DNA from: Rhizobium sp. P38BS-XIX
GTDB lineage: Bacteria > Pseudomonadota > Alphaproteobacteria > Rhizobiales > Rhizobiaceae
Direction of reading: 5' to 3'
Assembly (NCBI RefSeq): GCF_012641435.1
Contig: NZ_JABAIJ010000001.1
Coordinates: 868,001-932,000 of the forward strand
Length of the DNA stretch: 64,000 nt
The position numbers and the translations under genes were made by a program. Below, in pieces: positions 20,221-29,499 of the stretch. The notes beneath the pieces were generated by a model, which ran no database searches, was not told the origin of the DNA, and saw nothing but the letters and a program-made list of their open reading frames with translations. The first letter of the stretch is position 1, and each line of letters opens with the position of its first letter.

Positions 20221-20787
20221 ATGGCCGGTAGTGTGAACAAGGTAATTCTGATTGGAAATCTCGGGGCGGACCCGGAAATCCGCCGCACGCAGGACGGTCG
20301 CCCGATTGCCAACCTCAATATTGCCACTTCGGAAACCTGGCGCGACCGCAATTCAGGCGAGCGCAAGGAAAAGACCGAATGGCACCGCGTCGTCATTTTC
20401 AACGAAGGCCTCTGCAAGGTTGCCGAGCAGTATCTGAAGAAGGGCGCCAAGGTCTATATCGAAGGCGCGCTCCAGACCCGCAAGTGGCAGGACCAGAATG
20501 GCCAGGATAAATATTCGACCGAAATCGTGCTGCAGGGCTTCAATTCGACGCTGACCATGCTGGACGGTCGTGGTGAAGGCGGTGGCGGCGGCTCCTTCGA
20601 GGGCGGCGGTCGCGGCGGACGCGGCGGCGGTGGCGATTTTGGTGGCGGTGATTATGGCGGTGACGATTACGGCCAGTCTTCGTCGCAGGGATCGTCTCGT
20701 GGCGGCGGCGGCGGGAACCGTGGCGGTGGCAACCAGGGCGGCGGCGGCAACTTCTCGCGCGATCTGGATGACGACATCCCGTTCTAG
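20221..20787 (+). CDS. ssb: Single-stranded DNA-binding protein
   Basis: A 188-residue SSB: OB fold in residues 1-110 starting [20 protein letters not shown], a long Gly-rich linker (about 115-178), and the acidic tip DLDDDIPF that recruits repair and replication partners. The ATG at 20221 is chosen because it begins the conserved fold; the frame extends to 20197. A strong terminator follows, and the mobile island begins immediately after its T-run. Confidence 0.97.
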   Translation: MAGSVNKVILIGNLGADPEIRRTQDGRPIANLNIATSETWRDRNSGERKEKTEWHRVVIFNEGLCKVAEQYLKKGAKVYIEGALQTRKWQDQNGQDKYSTEIVLQGFNSTLTMLDGRGEGGGGGSFEGGGRGGRGGGGDFGGGDYGGDDYGQSSSQGSSRGGGGGNRGGGNQGGGGNFSRDLDDDIPF

Positions 20788-20873
20788 AACCGAGGCGGAA
20801 TGATCTTGGAAACTTGGCGGAGTCAATTCGTTGATTTCCATCATTATTTCCGTTTGCAAATCGCGTCACGGTG

Positions 20874-20912
20874 ATGCCCTCGACCCAAGCTGGGGTGGAG
20901 GGCATTTTTTTT
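20874..20912 (+). terminator. Terminator of ssb, at the island's left edge
   Basis: Stem ATGCCCTCGACCC / GGGGTGGAGGGCAT with one mismatch, followed by eight T. The last T is the first base of the proposed island end. Confidence 0.9.
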
Positions 20913-20922
20913 GTAAACTAAG
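20912..20922 (+). repeat. Candidate left end of the island
   Basis: TGTAAACTAAG directly after the ssb terminator. It matches inverted CTCAGTTTACA at 45496-45506 at 10 of 11 bases, and direct TGTAAACTAA at 45389-45398 at 10 of 10. TGTAAAC also occurs by chance elsewhere (e.g. near 10640 inside a gene), so the assignment is tentative. Confidence 0.4.
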
Positions 20923-20939
20923 CCTGAGACCTAATGTAA

Positions 20940-20990
20940 TACGACCACTGATCGTAATAACTCCTTGTTTCAAATGATCAATGATCATTT
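20940..20990. promoter_or_regulatory. Two palindromes before the recombinase operon
   Basis: TACGA-N7-TCGTA at 20940-20956, with the 7-base spacer common for tyrosine-recombinase core sites, and AAATGATCA-A-TGATCATTT at 20972-20990, a perfect 9-base-arm palindrome 58 bases before the first recombinase. They could be a recombination site and/or an operator. Confidence 0.45.
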
Positions 20991-21048
20991 AAGATTTGAT
21001 TGACTGAACGTCTCTCACATTGCAAAGCTATTGCAAAAGGGAGCAGCC

Positions 21049-22320
21049 ATGGCCAATTCGTTAGTCAATCCTTATTGTATACGGTGGGCGAAATTCAACG
21101 ACGGCGAACGGATGCCGTTTCTCGTTAAGAGGTCAACTGGTACCCCCCTGGAAGACGCAACTTATTGGATGATTGCGCACCGACGAATACTTGGGGTGCA
21201 GTCCAACACACTCGGAAACGAACTTCGAGGCCTGTTCTTTATCTACTTATGGGCGGACGCCCGAGGGGTTGATATCCAACAGAGACTTGCCGAGGGAGTC
21301 TTCTTCTCGTTGAGTGAGATCACAGACCTCGGGAATTTCTGCGGTCTTTCTATCGAGAAAGCTGTCCGGCAAACCGCTTCGAGGTCCCCCAAAGTCGCTT
21401 CTCTTCAAGATCGTCGCAAAGCCACTAAAGGCCTGTCGGGTGAGAAACGAAATCGGCTGGCCGCTATATATTCGCTTATCGAGTTCACAAGTGCCGACTA
21501 TCTCTCGCGGTTATCTCCATGGCCAAGCCGATGGGACCACTACAATTCGGTACGCAGTGAGTGTCTCAAGACGCTAGATGGTCAACGTAAGGGTGGAGGT
21601 CGTCGCAGTCGCGATGATGTCGGTCAACGTGAGGGCTTGGACGAAGATGTTCTGAACCGGCTGCGGGACGTTGTCGAGCCCGATCACTCGGAGAATCCAT
21701 TCAAGCCTGAAGTTCGCTTCCGAAATTACGTGATTATCATGCTTCTGCTTGCATTGGGCATAAGACGTGGAGAGTTGTGCGGTTTGAAGGTAACGGATTG
21801 CCTATTCGGTACCAAAGGTACTGTGACGGTGCACCGTAGACCCGATGACCCGGCCGACCCAAGAAAACACAAACCTGCAACAAAAACAGCCGCACGAGTG
21901 ATGCCCCTTAATCCTAAGCTCGTGGACTTGGTGCATGAGTGGATCACCCATCATCGATCAAAAATTGCAGGTGCGCGGCTTCATCCGTACTTAATCGTGA
22001 GTAGCGACACCGGGAAACCGATGTCGCTGTCCAACGTGAACAAGATCATGGAGCGTTTGCGGGACGCGGTACCTGGCCTACCGGTGGGACTGACTGCACA
22101 CATTCTACGACACAGTTGGAACGACTGGTTCTCCCTTGAGATGGACAAAAAGGGCTACTCCGAAGATGAAGAGGTCAAGTGGAGAATGCGCCTGATGGGG
22201 TGGCGCGACCCCGACACTGCACGTCACTACCTTCGAAGAACTGTGCGTCGACGTTCGGACGAAGTCCTGCGTGAGATGCAAGATCAGTTGACCATTGGCG
22301 TCGGCGATAGGGAGCAGTAA
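21049..22320 (+). CDS. Tyrosine recombinase 1 of the island trio
   Basis: A 423-residue site-specific integrase. It has a SAM-like N-terminal domain and a complete catalytic set: Arg in ALGIRRGELCGL (about residues 239-240), HILRH (H351, R354), Trp in MGWRDPDT (W385) and the nucleophile Tyr in ARHYLRR (Y394). The ATG at 21049 has GGGAGC upstream; a TTG at 21031 is less likely. Its stop overlaps the next start (TAATG). First gene of a six-gene overlapping operon that presumably moves the island. Confidence 0.9.
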   Translation: MANSLVNPYCIRWAKFNDGERMPFLVKRSTGTPLEDATYWMIAHRRILGVQSNTLGNELRGLFFIYLWADARGVDIQQRLAEGVFFSLSEITDLGNFCGLSIEKAVRQTASRSPKVASLQDRRKATKGLSGEKRNRLAAIYSLIEFTSADYLSRLSPWPSRWDHYNSVRSECLKTLDGQRKGGGRRSRDDVGQREGLDEDVLNRLRDVVEPDHSENPFKPEVRFRNYVIIMLLLALGIRRGELCGLKVTDCLFGTKGTVTVHRRPDDPADPRKHKPATKTAARVMPLNPKLVDLVHEWITHHRSKIAGARLHPYLIVSSDTGKPMSLSNVNKIMERLRDAVPGLPVGLTAHILRHSWNDWFSLEMDKKGYSEDEEVKWRMRLMGWRDPDTARHYLRRTVRRRSDEVLREMQDQLTIGVGDREQ

Positions 22321-23831
22321 TGGGAAGTAGAATCGAATCTCAACATCTTCCACCTCTTCCCAACGTTGCCGTAACTCGGGACGGCTTCCGATTCGATCCG
22401 AGATTGCCAGACTGGTATATCCTTGGTCTTTTTGCGCCTGAACGGCTGAAGTTTAGCGAATTTGTCGCGCTGTCTCCCGATCTGGTACATAGCTTGAAAG
22501 TTGTGGTGCTATGGCACCTGCAGAACAGTTCGTATTCCCACGCTCGCAACTTATTCCAGAGTTTTGCTCGCTTCTATCGTCATCAGTACGCGAGCGCGAA
22601 CACCGTATCTGACACCATCGAACTTCGTAATATATTGAACTTTCGTGCTGGTCTCGACGGTGCATCTGACTGGAAACTCGGCGTGCTGCGAATTTTACTT
22701 GAGGATATGCAGCGCCTTGGGGTGAATGTCACTTCACAAGAGAGCTTGGACTATCTCCGCGACGCAACAATTAGAGGCAACATCAAGGGCACCTCAATCC
22801 GTACGCGTGATCCGAGCGCGGGCAGTTTTAGCGACGGTGAACTTCTTGCCATCCAAGCTGAGATAAATGACGCTTACGCGAGCGGTCGAATTAGCCTCTA
22901 CAATTTTGCAGTAACCTGGCTCTTCCTGGGGTACGGGCCCCGCCCAATTCAAATAGCAGCCTTGAAAGAGAACGATCTCATCGTGTCGGAAGGAAAGGAG
23001 GGTCGGTTCTATGCCCTGCGAATTCCGCGTGCAAAGCAACGCGGACACAATTTTAGATCAAGCTTTAAAACACGGTATTGCAGCAAGCAAATCGGCCAAC
23101 TTTTGGAGGAGGTCATTCTACAGAACCGCCGATACAGGGCTGAGAGGGGCCTCCAGGGTAATGATTGGCCAATGTTCATTGCAAAAAGTCCAGGAGCTTT
23201 GCCCAACTTTCCATATCATATGACATCGAACAGGATTGCTTATCACTTGATGCACGTTGTTAGCCGCGTCACGGGTCTCAAAACCAATGCTCGCCGCTTT
23301 CGCATCACGCTTGCCCAACGAGCTGTCGATGACGGCAAAGACAAGCACACCGTAGCGGAACTGCTTGATCATTCCGACACGCAGAATGTCGGCGTCTATT
23401 ATGAGGCCAGCCCAGCAATGGTGCCTCGCCTTGACCGGCATCTGGCAATGGAACTGGCCCCGATTGCTCAAGCCTTCGCTGGTGTGGTCGTCACCGTCAA
23501 TGAGAAGCAAGGTTTGGAGGTCGATCCTTCCGCCCGAATATTCGACCGTTCCCTGAATAACGCTGAGAATGACGCTCTGGGCTCCTGCGGGCAAATGAGC
23601 TTTTGCGGATTGGCGATCCCGTTTGCCTGTTACACCTGTCGTCACTTCAAGCCGTGGCGTGACGGTCCGCACGAAGAGTTCATGGGAGCCCTGATCGATG
23701 ATCGGGACAGGATGATAGCTGAAGAAATGTCACCGAAGCTCTACACGATCCGTGACCGGACGATCCTGGCTGTCGCAGAGGTAATCCAGCTCTGCGCAGC
23801 GCATCGAGATGGAGAAGAGGTCGCGGCATGA
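22320..23831 (+). CDS. Tyrosine recombinase 2 of the island trio (catalytic His replaced)
   Basis: A 503-residue integrase-family protein. Recognisable active-site parts are Arg in GYGPRPIQIAAL (about residue 207), an ARRFRITLAQRA box (about 322-333) where the usual H-x-x-R reads R-x-x-R, LLDHSDTQNVGVYYEAS with the late His and Tyr (about 348-360), and a C-terminal Cys cluster (SCGQMSFCGLAIPFACYTC, about 420-440). It overlaps the next gene by ATGA. The His change is common in accessory members of recombinase trios, so it may still act with its partners. Confidence 0.87.
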   Translation: MGSRIESQHLPPLPNVAVTRDGFRFDPRLPDWYILGLFAPERLKFSEFVALSPDLVHSLKVVVLWHLQNSSYSHARNLFQSFARFYRHQYASANTVSDTIELRNILNFRAGLDGASDWKLGVLRILLEDMQRLGVNVTSQESLDYLRDATIRGNIKGTSIRTRDPSAGSFSDGELLAIQAEINDAYASGRISLYNFAVTWLFLGYGPRPIQIAALKENDLIVSEGKEGRFYALRIPRAKQRGHNFRSSFKTRYCSKQIGQLLEEVILQNRRYRAERGLQGNDWPMFIAKSPGALPNFPYHMTSNRIAYHLMHVVSRVTGLKTNARRFRITLAQRAVDDGKDKHTVAELLDHSDTQNVGVYYEASPAMVPRLDRHLAMELAPIAQAFAGVVVTVNEKQGLEVDPSARIFDRSLNNAENDALGSCGQMSFCGLAIPFACYTCRHFKPWRDGPHEEFMGALIDDRDRMIAEEMSPKLYTIRDRTILAVAEVIQLCAAHRDGEEVAA

Positions 23832-25969
23832 GCGGGAGCGTCGTCAAACTTTCATCAACCCAGATAGTTCATCCATCTGATCGGGTTCGCGATTTTATCG
23901 AGCTTGCCCAGAGCCAAATCGAGACTTTGATCCCGCATCACACTTGGGGCCAAGTCGTGTGGCCCGTTGGCGACAGTTTTATTACGAAGGGGCAAAACCG
24001 CGATAACCGAATCCTGGTCTACGTGAATAGGGATGCGACGATCTCATCGAAGCAGGAGGTCAACGGCGAGCCGTTGCATCCCGCCATCATTGATTTTGCC
24101 AAGGCTTATTGTCGTTATCTTCACGCGACATCGCCTGTGACCTTCGAAAACACCCGGAAGAGACTGGACGCGATACAGCTCATCGAAGCTGCATTCCGTC
24201 TATTGGGCCTCCACCCGGCAATTGAAAATCTCAACGTCGTCGTCCTGAATAAAGCCGTCGAGATTGCTCGGGAAGGAGTAGGCCCCGGTCGCCATTATCA
24301 GTTTGCGATCTATATCCAGCAGGTTCATCGCTTTTGTATGGATCGGCAGCTCCTGAATGCGCCGTTCCAATGGAAACACGGGGTCCGAAAGCCCAAAGAC
24401 CGCACCGAGGAAATGGGGGCTGCCGCGAAGGAGTGGCGCGAGAAGAAGCTCCCAAGCCCTGAAGCGTTCCATGGCCTTGCACATGTCTATCGCAACGCCG
24501 AAACGGTGAGAGACAAGCTCTTTACCGCCGTCTGCGCCATTTGCATTGCTATTCCCATCCGGGCACATGAGGTGCTGCAGCTTCGTTTGGATTGCGAAGT
24601 AACGGGCAGAACGAAGTTGCCTGACAGTGGCGACGGAATCGAGACTTACGGTATCCGCGTTTGGCCGGGAAAAGGCAATCCACCCCAGGTAAAATGGGTT
24701 CCAACCCAGTTAGTCGACCTTGTAAAGCAGGCCGTACAACGCCTTCGTGACATGTGCGAGGACGCGCGAAAGACGTGTCGTTGGTATGAAGAAAACCCCG
24801 GAAAGCTCTGGCTTCCTGCTGCTTCAGAGCCTGCGAGGGTAACGGGGCACCTTCCGTTGACTGACCTTAATCAGTTTTTGAAGCATGAAGCCTCCGCCAG
24901 TAAGACCGCGATTAACGTGACGGCACAATGGGCACGTCAGATTGGCATTGAGCACGACAGTGATCGTAAGTACCAAGCGATGAAGAACGTGTCGTTGGCA
25001 TCTCTATCACAGGCAATGTTGTCGCGGATGCCGAGAGACTTCCCGTACTACAATGGCGACAAGGATCAGCTTTACTCTAACACGCTGTTTGTTCTCGCGG
25101 GTAATGGGATATCCGAAATCCAGAAAACGGTCCCGTTTTACGTCGAGAAACCGACGGTTCAGGCCTTCGAACAGTGGCTATCCGGTCATGACAGCGGTGT
25201 AAAGCGCTCTGTCTTCCAGCGCTGGAACCTCAAAGAGCGCGATGGCTCTGACATTGAGATCACCACTCACGCATTCCGGCATTGGCTCAATACGGTTGCG
25301 CAGTTCCGAGGGATGAGTGACCTCGACATCGCGAAATGGAGCGGCCGTGACGTCGCCCAGAACAAGTCATACAACCACGTATCGCCAGAAGAGATGCTGT
25401 CCCAGATCAGGGAGGCAATCGGAGAGGGAAACGTGGCTGGACCGATGTTCGAAACGACCAGGGTCCAGGGCGTGAACCCGCCCGTTGACCGGCGAGCGTT
25501 TATCGAAGCACAAATTGGGTCCGCCTTGTTGAGCGACTTCGGCATATGTGTACACGACTATTCTCTGCTACCGTGCCAGAGCTTTGGTGATTGTCTCGGC
25601 TGTTCAGAAAATGTGTTCGTGAAAGGCGATCAGACCCATCGAACGAAGATCGAGAAGCGCCTCGCGACCACGGAAAAGCAGCTTGCTGATGCGCTCGTTG
25701 CGATGGGCAAAAGTTATTTTGGTGCCGATAAGTGGGTTGAGACCCATCAGCGTAGTGTCGAGCGCATGAAAGAGATGCTTGCGGTTCATGACAATCCAAG
25801 CATTCTCGACGGTACAATGGTCAACTTAGCCGAGGCCTCCCGCGATACCGCCGTTGCCATGGCAATCAGGGATCGTAAACAGAGCAACGAAGACCTCTTA
25901 GATGATGAAATCAATGCCGATGAGGATGACGATCTAGCCGAAATCTTTGCCATAATGGGTGAGGATTGA
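23828..25969 (+). CDS. Tyrosine recombinase 3 of the island trio (large, Cys-rich tail)
   Basis: A 713-residue integrase. Catalytic residues: Arg in AIPIRAHEVLQL (about 243), HAFRHWL (about 480), Trp in IAKWSGRD, and Tyr in NKSYNHVS (about 513). Beyond the catalytic domain is a region with CVHDYSLLPCQSFGDCLGC (about 574-592), probably metal-binding, and an acidic C-terminus. It is much larger than the RitC protein of classical recombinase-in-trio elements, so the trio is related in organisation rather than a standard RIT element. Confidence 0.88.
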   Translation: MSGSVVKLSSTQIVHPSDRVRDFIELAQSQIETLIPHHTWGQVVWPVGDSFITKGQNRDNRILVYVNRDATISSKQEVNGEPLHPAIIDFAKAYCRYLHATSPVTFENTRKRLDAIQLIEAAFRLLGLHPAIENLNVVVLNKAVEIAREGVGPGRHYQFAIYIQQVHRFCMDRQLLNAPFQWKHGVRKPKDRTEEMGAAAKEWREKKLPSPEAFHGLAHVYRNAETVRDKLFTAVCAICIAIPIRAHEVLQLRLDCEVTGRTKLPDSGDGIETYGIRVWPGKGNPPQVKWVPTQLVDLVKQAVQRLRDMCEDARKTCRWYEENPGKLWLPAASEPARVTGHLPLTDLNQFLKHEASASKTAINVTAQWARQIGIEHDSDRKYQAMKNVSLASLSQAMLSRMPRDFPYYNGDKDQLYSNTLFVLAGNGISEIQKTVPFYVEKPTVQAFEQWLSGHDSGVKRSVFQRWNLKERDGSDIEITTHAFRHWLNTVAQFRGMSDLDIAKWSGRDVAQNKSYNHVSPEEMLSQIREAIGEGNVAGPMFETTRVQGVNPPVDRRAFIEAQIGSALLSDFGICVHDYSLLPCQSFGDCLGCSENVFVKGDQTHRTKIEKRLATTEKQLADALVAMGKSYFGADKWVETHQRSVERMKEMLAVHDNPSILDGTMVNLAEASRDTAVAMAIRDRKQSNEDLLDDEINADEDDDLAEIFAIMGED

Positions 25970-25970
25970 T

Positions 25971-26429
25971 ATGGCCGATGCCCGCCTGACCGACTCTGAG
26001 GTCGATAAGATCACAGGTCTCCTGACAACGTGGCAGGGAAAGCTAAGCTGGGAGCTTCTTATGCTGCGCGTTATCCCGATACTAGGGCGCGACTTCACGC
26101 GGCAGGGCCTCGATAAGCAGCCTTTGATTAGCGCGGCATTCAAACAAGCAAAAGATCGGCTTCGTATCCGAGCCAAAAAGGCGTCTCAACCGAGCGTCGA
26201 CAGCAGGATGCCAGAGCTTGTGGCGGCAGAAAACCGGATCGAAAACCTTCTGGCCGAGATCGCGTTGATGAAAGCGGAGAAGGATCGGTTTCTGGAGCGG
26301 TTCGCGACCTGGTTATACAACGCTAGGAGCCGAGGATTGACGCAATTTGACCTGAGCCATCCGCTTCCGCGAATTGACCGCGATCACAGCGAGCGGAATA
26401 CCGCTTCAAAACCGGGGCGCAAACGATGA
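25971..26429 (+). CDS. Small coiled-coil protein of the recombinase operon
   Basis: A 152-residue protein I cannot name. It is rich in Lys/Arg/Glu, with a predicted helical/coiled-coil stretch (AAENRIENLLAEIALMKAEK, about residues 83-102) and a basic tail. The ATG at 25971 has GAGGATT just upstream; a GTG at 25959 is possible. It begins right after recombinase 3 and overlaps the next gene by ATGA. Position suggests a DNA-binding accessory factor such as an excisionase-like or directionality protein; that is inference. Confidence 0.75.
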   Translation: MADARLTDSEVDKITGLLTTWQGKLSWELLMLRVIPILGRDFTRQGLDKQPLISAAFKQAKDRLRIRAKKASQPSVDSRMPELVAAENRIENLLAEIALMKAEKDRFLERFATWLYNARSRGLTQFDLSHPLPRIDRDHSERNTASKPGRKR

Positions 26430-26833
26430 CCTTGAACCCTTTCCAGCAGGTCAGCGCAGAAAATTATGCGAAGTTTGAGCAATATCTGGACCGGCTCAAG
26501 GCTGCAGGCCTGAAACTCCCATCACGCGGTGGCAAGGTCAACAAGACCGCTGTCGCCACGGCCTGCGGTTTCAATCGCGAAACGTTCACCCAGAATGAGC
26601 GCTTCCACGAACGTCTTGTCCAAGGCGTCGCCGATCTGGGTCTTGAGGAAAAGAAAGCGCCGGAGGAAGTATCGGAGCCGAACGACACTCCGAAGCGCGA
26701 TACGGCCGACAAAGCCCGGATTACGCAGTTGGAACAACATTTGGCGTCGGTGCGCAGCGAGAATTACGAGCTTCGCCGCCGTCTGGCACGGTACGAGCAT
26801 GCGACCGCGACCGGAAAGAGAGTGATCCCTTGA
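26426..26833 (+). CDS. Small DNA-binding-like protein of the recombinase operon
   Basis: A 135-residue protein. The first ~75 residues contain a possible helix-turn-helix (KVNKTAVATACGFNRETFTQ), followed by a helical segment (QLEQHLASVRSENYELRRRL) that looks like a coiled coil. It overlaps both neighbours (ATGA before, TTGA after). No named family recognised; a recombination accessory factor is the simplest reading. Confidence 0.75.
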   Translation: MTLNPFQQVSAENYAKFEQYLDRLKAAGLKLPSRGGKVNKTAVATACGFNRETFTQNERFHERLVQGVADLGLEEKKAPEEVSEPNDTPKRDTADKARITQLEQHLASVRSENYELRRRLARYEHATATGKRVIP

Positions 26834-28728
26834 CGGTACTCCCCCGTGGCAAACACCTAATCGACTTCATGGCATCACGACCAGAGTTCGTCGGCGTGGG
26901 CAAGGCCACGGCGAACCGCCTTTGGGAGCGCTTCAATACTGATCTCTATGCAATCCTGGGCGATGGGGACATCGACCGACTCGCTGAGGTCTTGGATCGC
27001 AATCAGGCGGCAATCGTCATCGACGCATGGCGGACACAGCAGGCCACGGCCGATTGCGTCGTCTTCTTCGACGAACACGGGATCGACAACCGGCTCGCCA
27101 AAAAGGCTGTCGACTTCTGGGGTGATCAGGCCGTCCGGAGCATTCTGGACAATCCGTACCGTCTCCTGACCGTCTGCACCTGGAAGCAGATTGATGACGT
27201 TGCTCTTCGGCTAGGCGTGTCGAAGGACGATCCGAGAAGGCTGGTCGCGGCAGTAGAGAGTGTCCTCTATGATCGTCTGGATCGCAAACATACCTGGTGC
27301 TCAGGTTCCAAGCTTATCAAACTGACGGCCGAGCGGCTGCGCATGAGCCAGCAGGCTGCGGAAAAGGCTGTCGAGAGTGCCGTGCACGACGGCGCTGCTA
27401 TCCCGATTGACGAGGGTTATCAGCCAGCGGGTGCCGCCTACATGGAGCGGTACATCGAGGACCGAATTCGTCGACACATTGCTCGAACTGTAACCAATGA
27501 CCTTTTCCTTGATGGAATTCCTGCGGCGCAGGTCGATGCCTCCCTGCGGTCGTTTGGCTCATTGGTTCGACTGACGGAGGAGCAAGCGGCGGCCGTGAAG
27601 ATGGTCATGGCCAACACGTTCTCGCTCCTCATCGGTGGCGCGGGCGTGGGGAAGACCACCGCGCTACGGGCGATCAATGCAACGGCGCGACACTTCGGAA
27701 TGAAGGTCTACCAGTTGGCCGTCGCCGGAAGGGCTGCAAGCCGAATGTCAGCCTTGACCGGTCAACCAGCACAGACAATCGCCTCGTGGCTGAGGGCAGC
27801 CGCAGATGACAAGATCGAGGTCGGACGCCACACACTCATTATAATAGACGAAGCGTCGATGCTGGATTTGCCGACGCTATACCGCATTCTGTTTTACCTT
27901 CCGGACAACGCTCCATTGCTGTTGGTTGGCGATACCGCGCAGCTTCCGCCCATCGGGTTCGGCCTTACGCTTCATCGGCTCGTTCTGGAGAATGCCGTGC
28001 CGAAGGTCGAGCTTACGAAGATACTTCGGGCTTCGGAGGCCACCGGCATCCCGCAGGTGTCGGTCTCGATCCGCGAAGGTCGTCCCGAAAGGCTCGCCGA
28101 ATATGCCGCTGGCGCGAAGGGCTGCTCCTTCCTCAGCGCTGATCCTCATCAGATGCTCGCCCGCCTGGAAGACGTGCTGCACGATCTTGCCAACGAAGAG
28201 GTCCAGATAGTCGCAGCGACGTACGGCGGCGCGGCCGGTATTGATGCCATCAATCAGCGCTTCCATCAAAGGAACAGGGAACGAGGCCAGCAGAGCCAAT
28301 TTGGATTTGCGGTTGGGGACCCGTGTATCTGGCTTGTGAACGATTACGACCGCCGTCTTTGGAATGGCTCGATGGGTCAGGTGACCGGATTTGATGGTCA
28401 GAGTGTCCTCGTGGCCTTTGACGGAATCCGACACCGTATCCCGGTAACTGAACTGGACCGGCTGGGTCTCGCATATTGCATCAGTGTTCATAAGGCGCAG
28501 GGCAGCCAATTTGCCAACGTTCTGGTGCCTCTGCAAAAAGCTGCTAACCTGGATCGAGCGATGCTCTACACGTCCACGACTCGAGCCACCGACCGCGTCA
28601 TCATGTTGGGATCGCGAGCGACATATGTGGATACGGCGACTTCGCGGCCGGTATCAATGGAGCGAGACGTCGCTCTCCATCTTCGCCTGCAAGCGGTTGA
28701 TGTGAAAACGGGCCAGCCTTGCGGCTAG
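26830..28728 (+). CDS. RecD2-like ATP-dependent DNA helicase
   Basis: A 632-residue SF1B helicase. N-terminal helix-hairpin-helix segments (VGVGKATANRLWERF; GIDNRLAKKAVDFW ... DNPYRLL) match the RecD2 N-terminal domain. Then Walker A GGAGVGKTT (residues 269-277), IIIDEASMLD, GDTAQLPPIG and a C-terminal VHKAQGSQF motif. It is shorter than typical RecD2 (~720-740). It starts with TTG overlapping the preceding stop and closes the recombinase operon, so a role in processing the excised or transferred element is likely, though a defence role is possible. Confidence 0.85.
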   Translation: MTVLPRGKHLIDFMASRPEFVGVGKATANRLWERFNTDLYAILGDGDIDRLAEVLDRNQAAIVIDAWRTQQATADCVVFFDEHGIDNRLAKKAVDFWGDQAVRSILDNPYRLLTVCTWKQIDDVALRLGVSKDDPRRLVAAVESVLYDRLDRKHTWCSGSKLIKLTAERLRMSQQAAEKAVESAVHDGAAIPIDEGYQPAGAAYMERYIEDRIRRHIARTVTNDLFLDGIPAAQVDASLRSFGSLVRLTEEQAAAVKMVMANTFSLLIGGAGVGKTTALRAINATARHFGMKVYQLAVAGRAASRMSALTGQPAQTIASWLRAAADDKIEVGRHTLIIIDEASMLDLPTLYRILFYLPDNAPLLLVGDTAQLPPIGFGLTLHRLVLENAVPKVELTKILRASEATGIPQVSVSIREGRPERLAEYAAGAKGCSFLSADPHQMLARLEDVLHDLANEEVQIVAATYGGAAGIDAINQRFHQRNRERGQQSQFGFAVGDPCIWLVNDYDRRLWNGSMGQVTGFDGQSVLVAFDGIRHRIPVTELDRLGLAYCISVHKAQGSQFANVLVPLQKAANLDRAMLYTSTTRATDRVIMLGSRATYVDTATSRPVSMERDVALHLRLQAVDVKTGQPCG

Positions 28729-29178
28729 CCCGTCATCATTCACACGGTCATCGCCGTCCCCGGCTGTACCGTGAGGAACCGGTAGCATGGAAATCATTCA
28801 CTGCAAATATCTTAGCCGGTGAATGGCGGGCTTGCCCGCCAGAGGGGCGGCAATGAGCCCCTGTCTTCAATTTAAAAGAGCCGGAGATTGAGTTGCACGC
28901 ACTGACGTCCAGAATTGGCAGGCGGCAACTATTTTGCACCAAGTAAAATGCGCCTCGTGATCTCTGATAGCGCCAGTGTACAATTCGAATTGGTCTTCGA
29001 AGATCAGCAATAATAGCTAATTTTGGCGAATATGGCCGGGGCGATTTTTTTGTCGGGCATAACTGGTGGTTGATCGTAATCGAGCGAAGTGTAACGTCGT
29101 TGTAGTACGCGGATGATTCCCTCTATCAACATGATGTTGGTTGTAAACAATCGGATAGGGAGGCGTGTTCAGTGACAT
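28729..29178. other. Gene-free intergenic DNA with hairpins
   Basis: 450 bases without a convincing gene. An imperfect hairpin overlaps the helicase stop (GGGCCAGCC/GGCTAGCCC) and a perfect TGGCGGGC-TT-GCCCGCCA hairpin lies at 28824-28841; neither has a T-run. The right part is AT-rich and contains TTGTAAACAA at 29141-29150, the exact reverse complement of TTGTTTACAA at 45428-45437 near the island's other end. It presumably holds the promoter of the next operon. Confidence 0.5.
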
Positions 29179-29499
29179 TTGGGCAAGACCGATTTGCAAT
29201 TGACATACATATCCACAGCCATTCGGCAAGTGACGCTGGACAGCGAGGTCGCGCGGCAGCTACTCGGCCCGCAGCGTGCAAGCATCTATCAAGGCTTGAT
29301 CGCTGACCTTCGGGAAGCCGACTTCTTAGGCGAGGTTCCCGGGGACCGGCTCGTTCAGGATACTGACAAGGGTCTTCTGGTATCATTTGATATCGGAGAT
29401 CGGACTGCCCTGGTGGTTGAACCACTGGACAATGATTGGCAAAGCGCTCACCGGGTTTTGCTGCGGAACATAAATCGCGATCAAGAGGTCATTGTATGA
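29179..29499 (+). CDS. Small protein paired with an HTH-ImmA/IrrE protein
   Basis: A 106-residue protein of unrecognised family, predicted alpha/beta (TDLQLTYISTAIRQVTLDSE; then GLLVSFDIGDRTALVVEPLD). The start is uncertain: TTG at 29179 with GGGAGG 16 bases upstream, or TTG codons a few residues further in. It overlaps the ImmA/IrrE gene by ATGA. Small genes in this position are often toxins or regulators of toxin-antitoxin-like pairs, but the sequence itself does not show this. Confidence 0.6.
   Translation: MGKTDLQLTYISTAIRQVTLDSEVARQLLGPQRASIYQGLIADLREADFLGEVPGDRLVQDTDKGLLVSFDIGDRTALVVEPLDNDWQSAHRVLLRNINRDQEVIV

Noticed and set aside
20560..20760. Tandem GGC-rich repeat near the end of ssb
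   Set aside because: It encodes the normal Gly-rich linker of SSB, not a genomic repeat or CRISPR.
21049..25969. Classical RIT (recombinase-in-trio) element
   Set aside because: Three overlapping recombinase genes fit, but the proteins are much larger than RitB and RitC as I know them and the operon continues with two small genes and a helicase.
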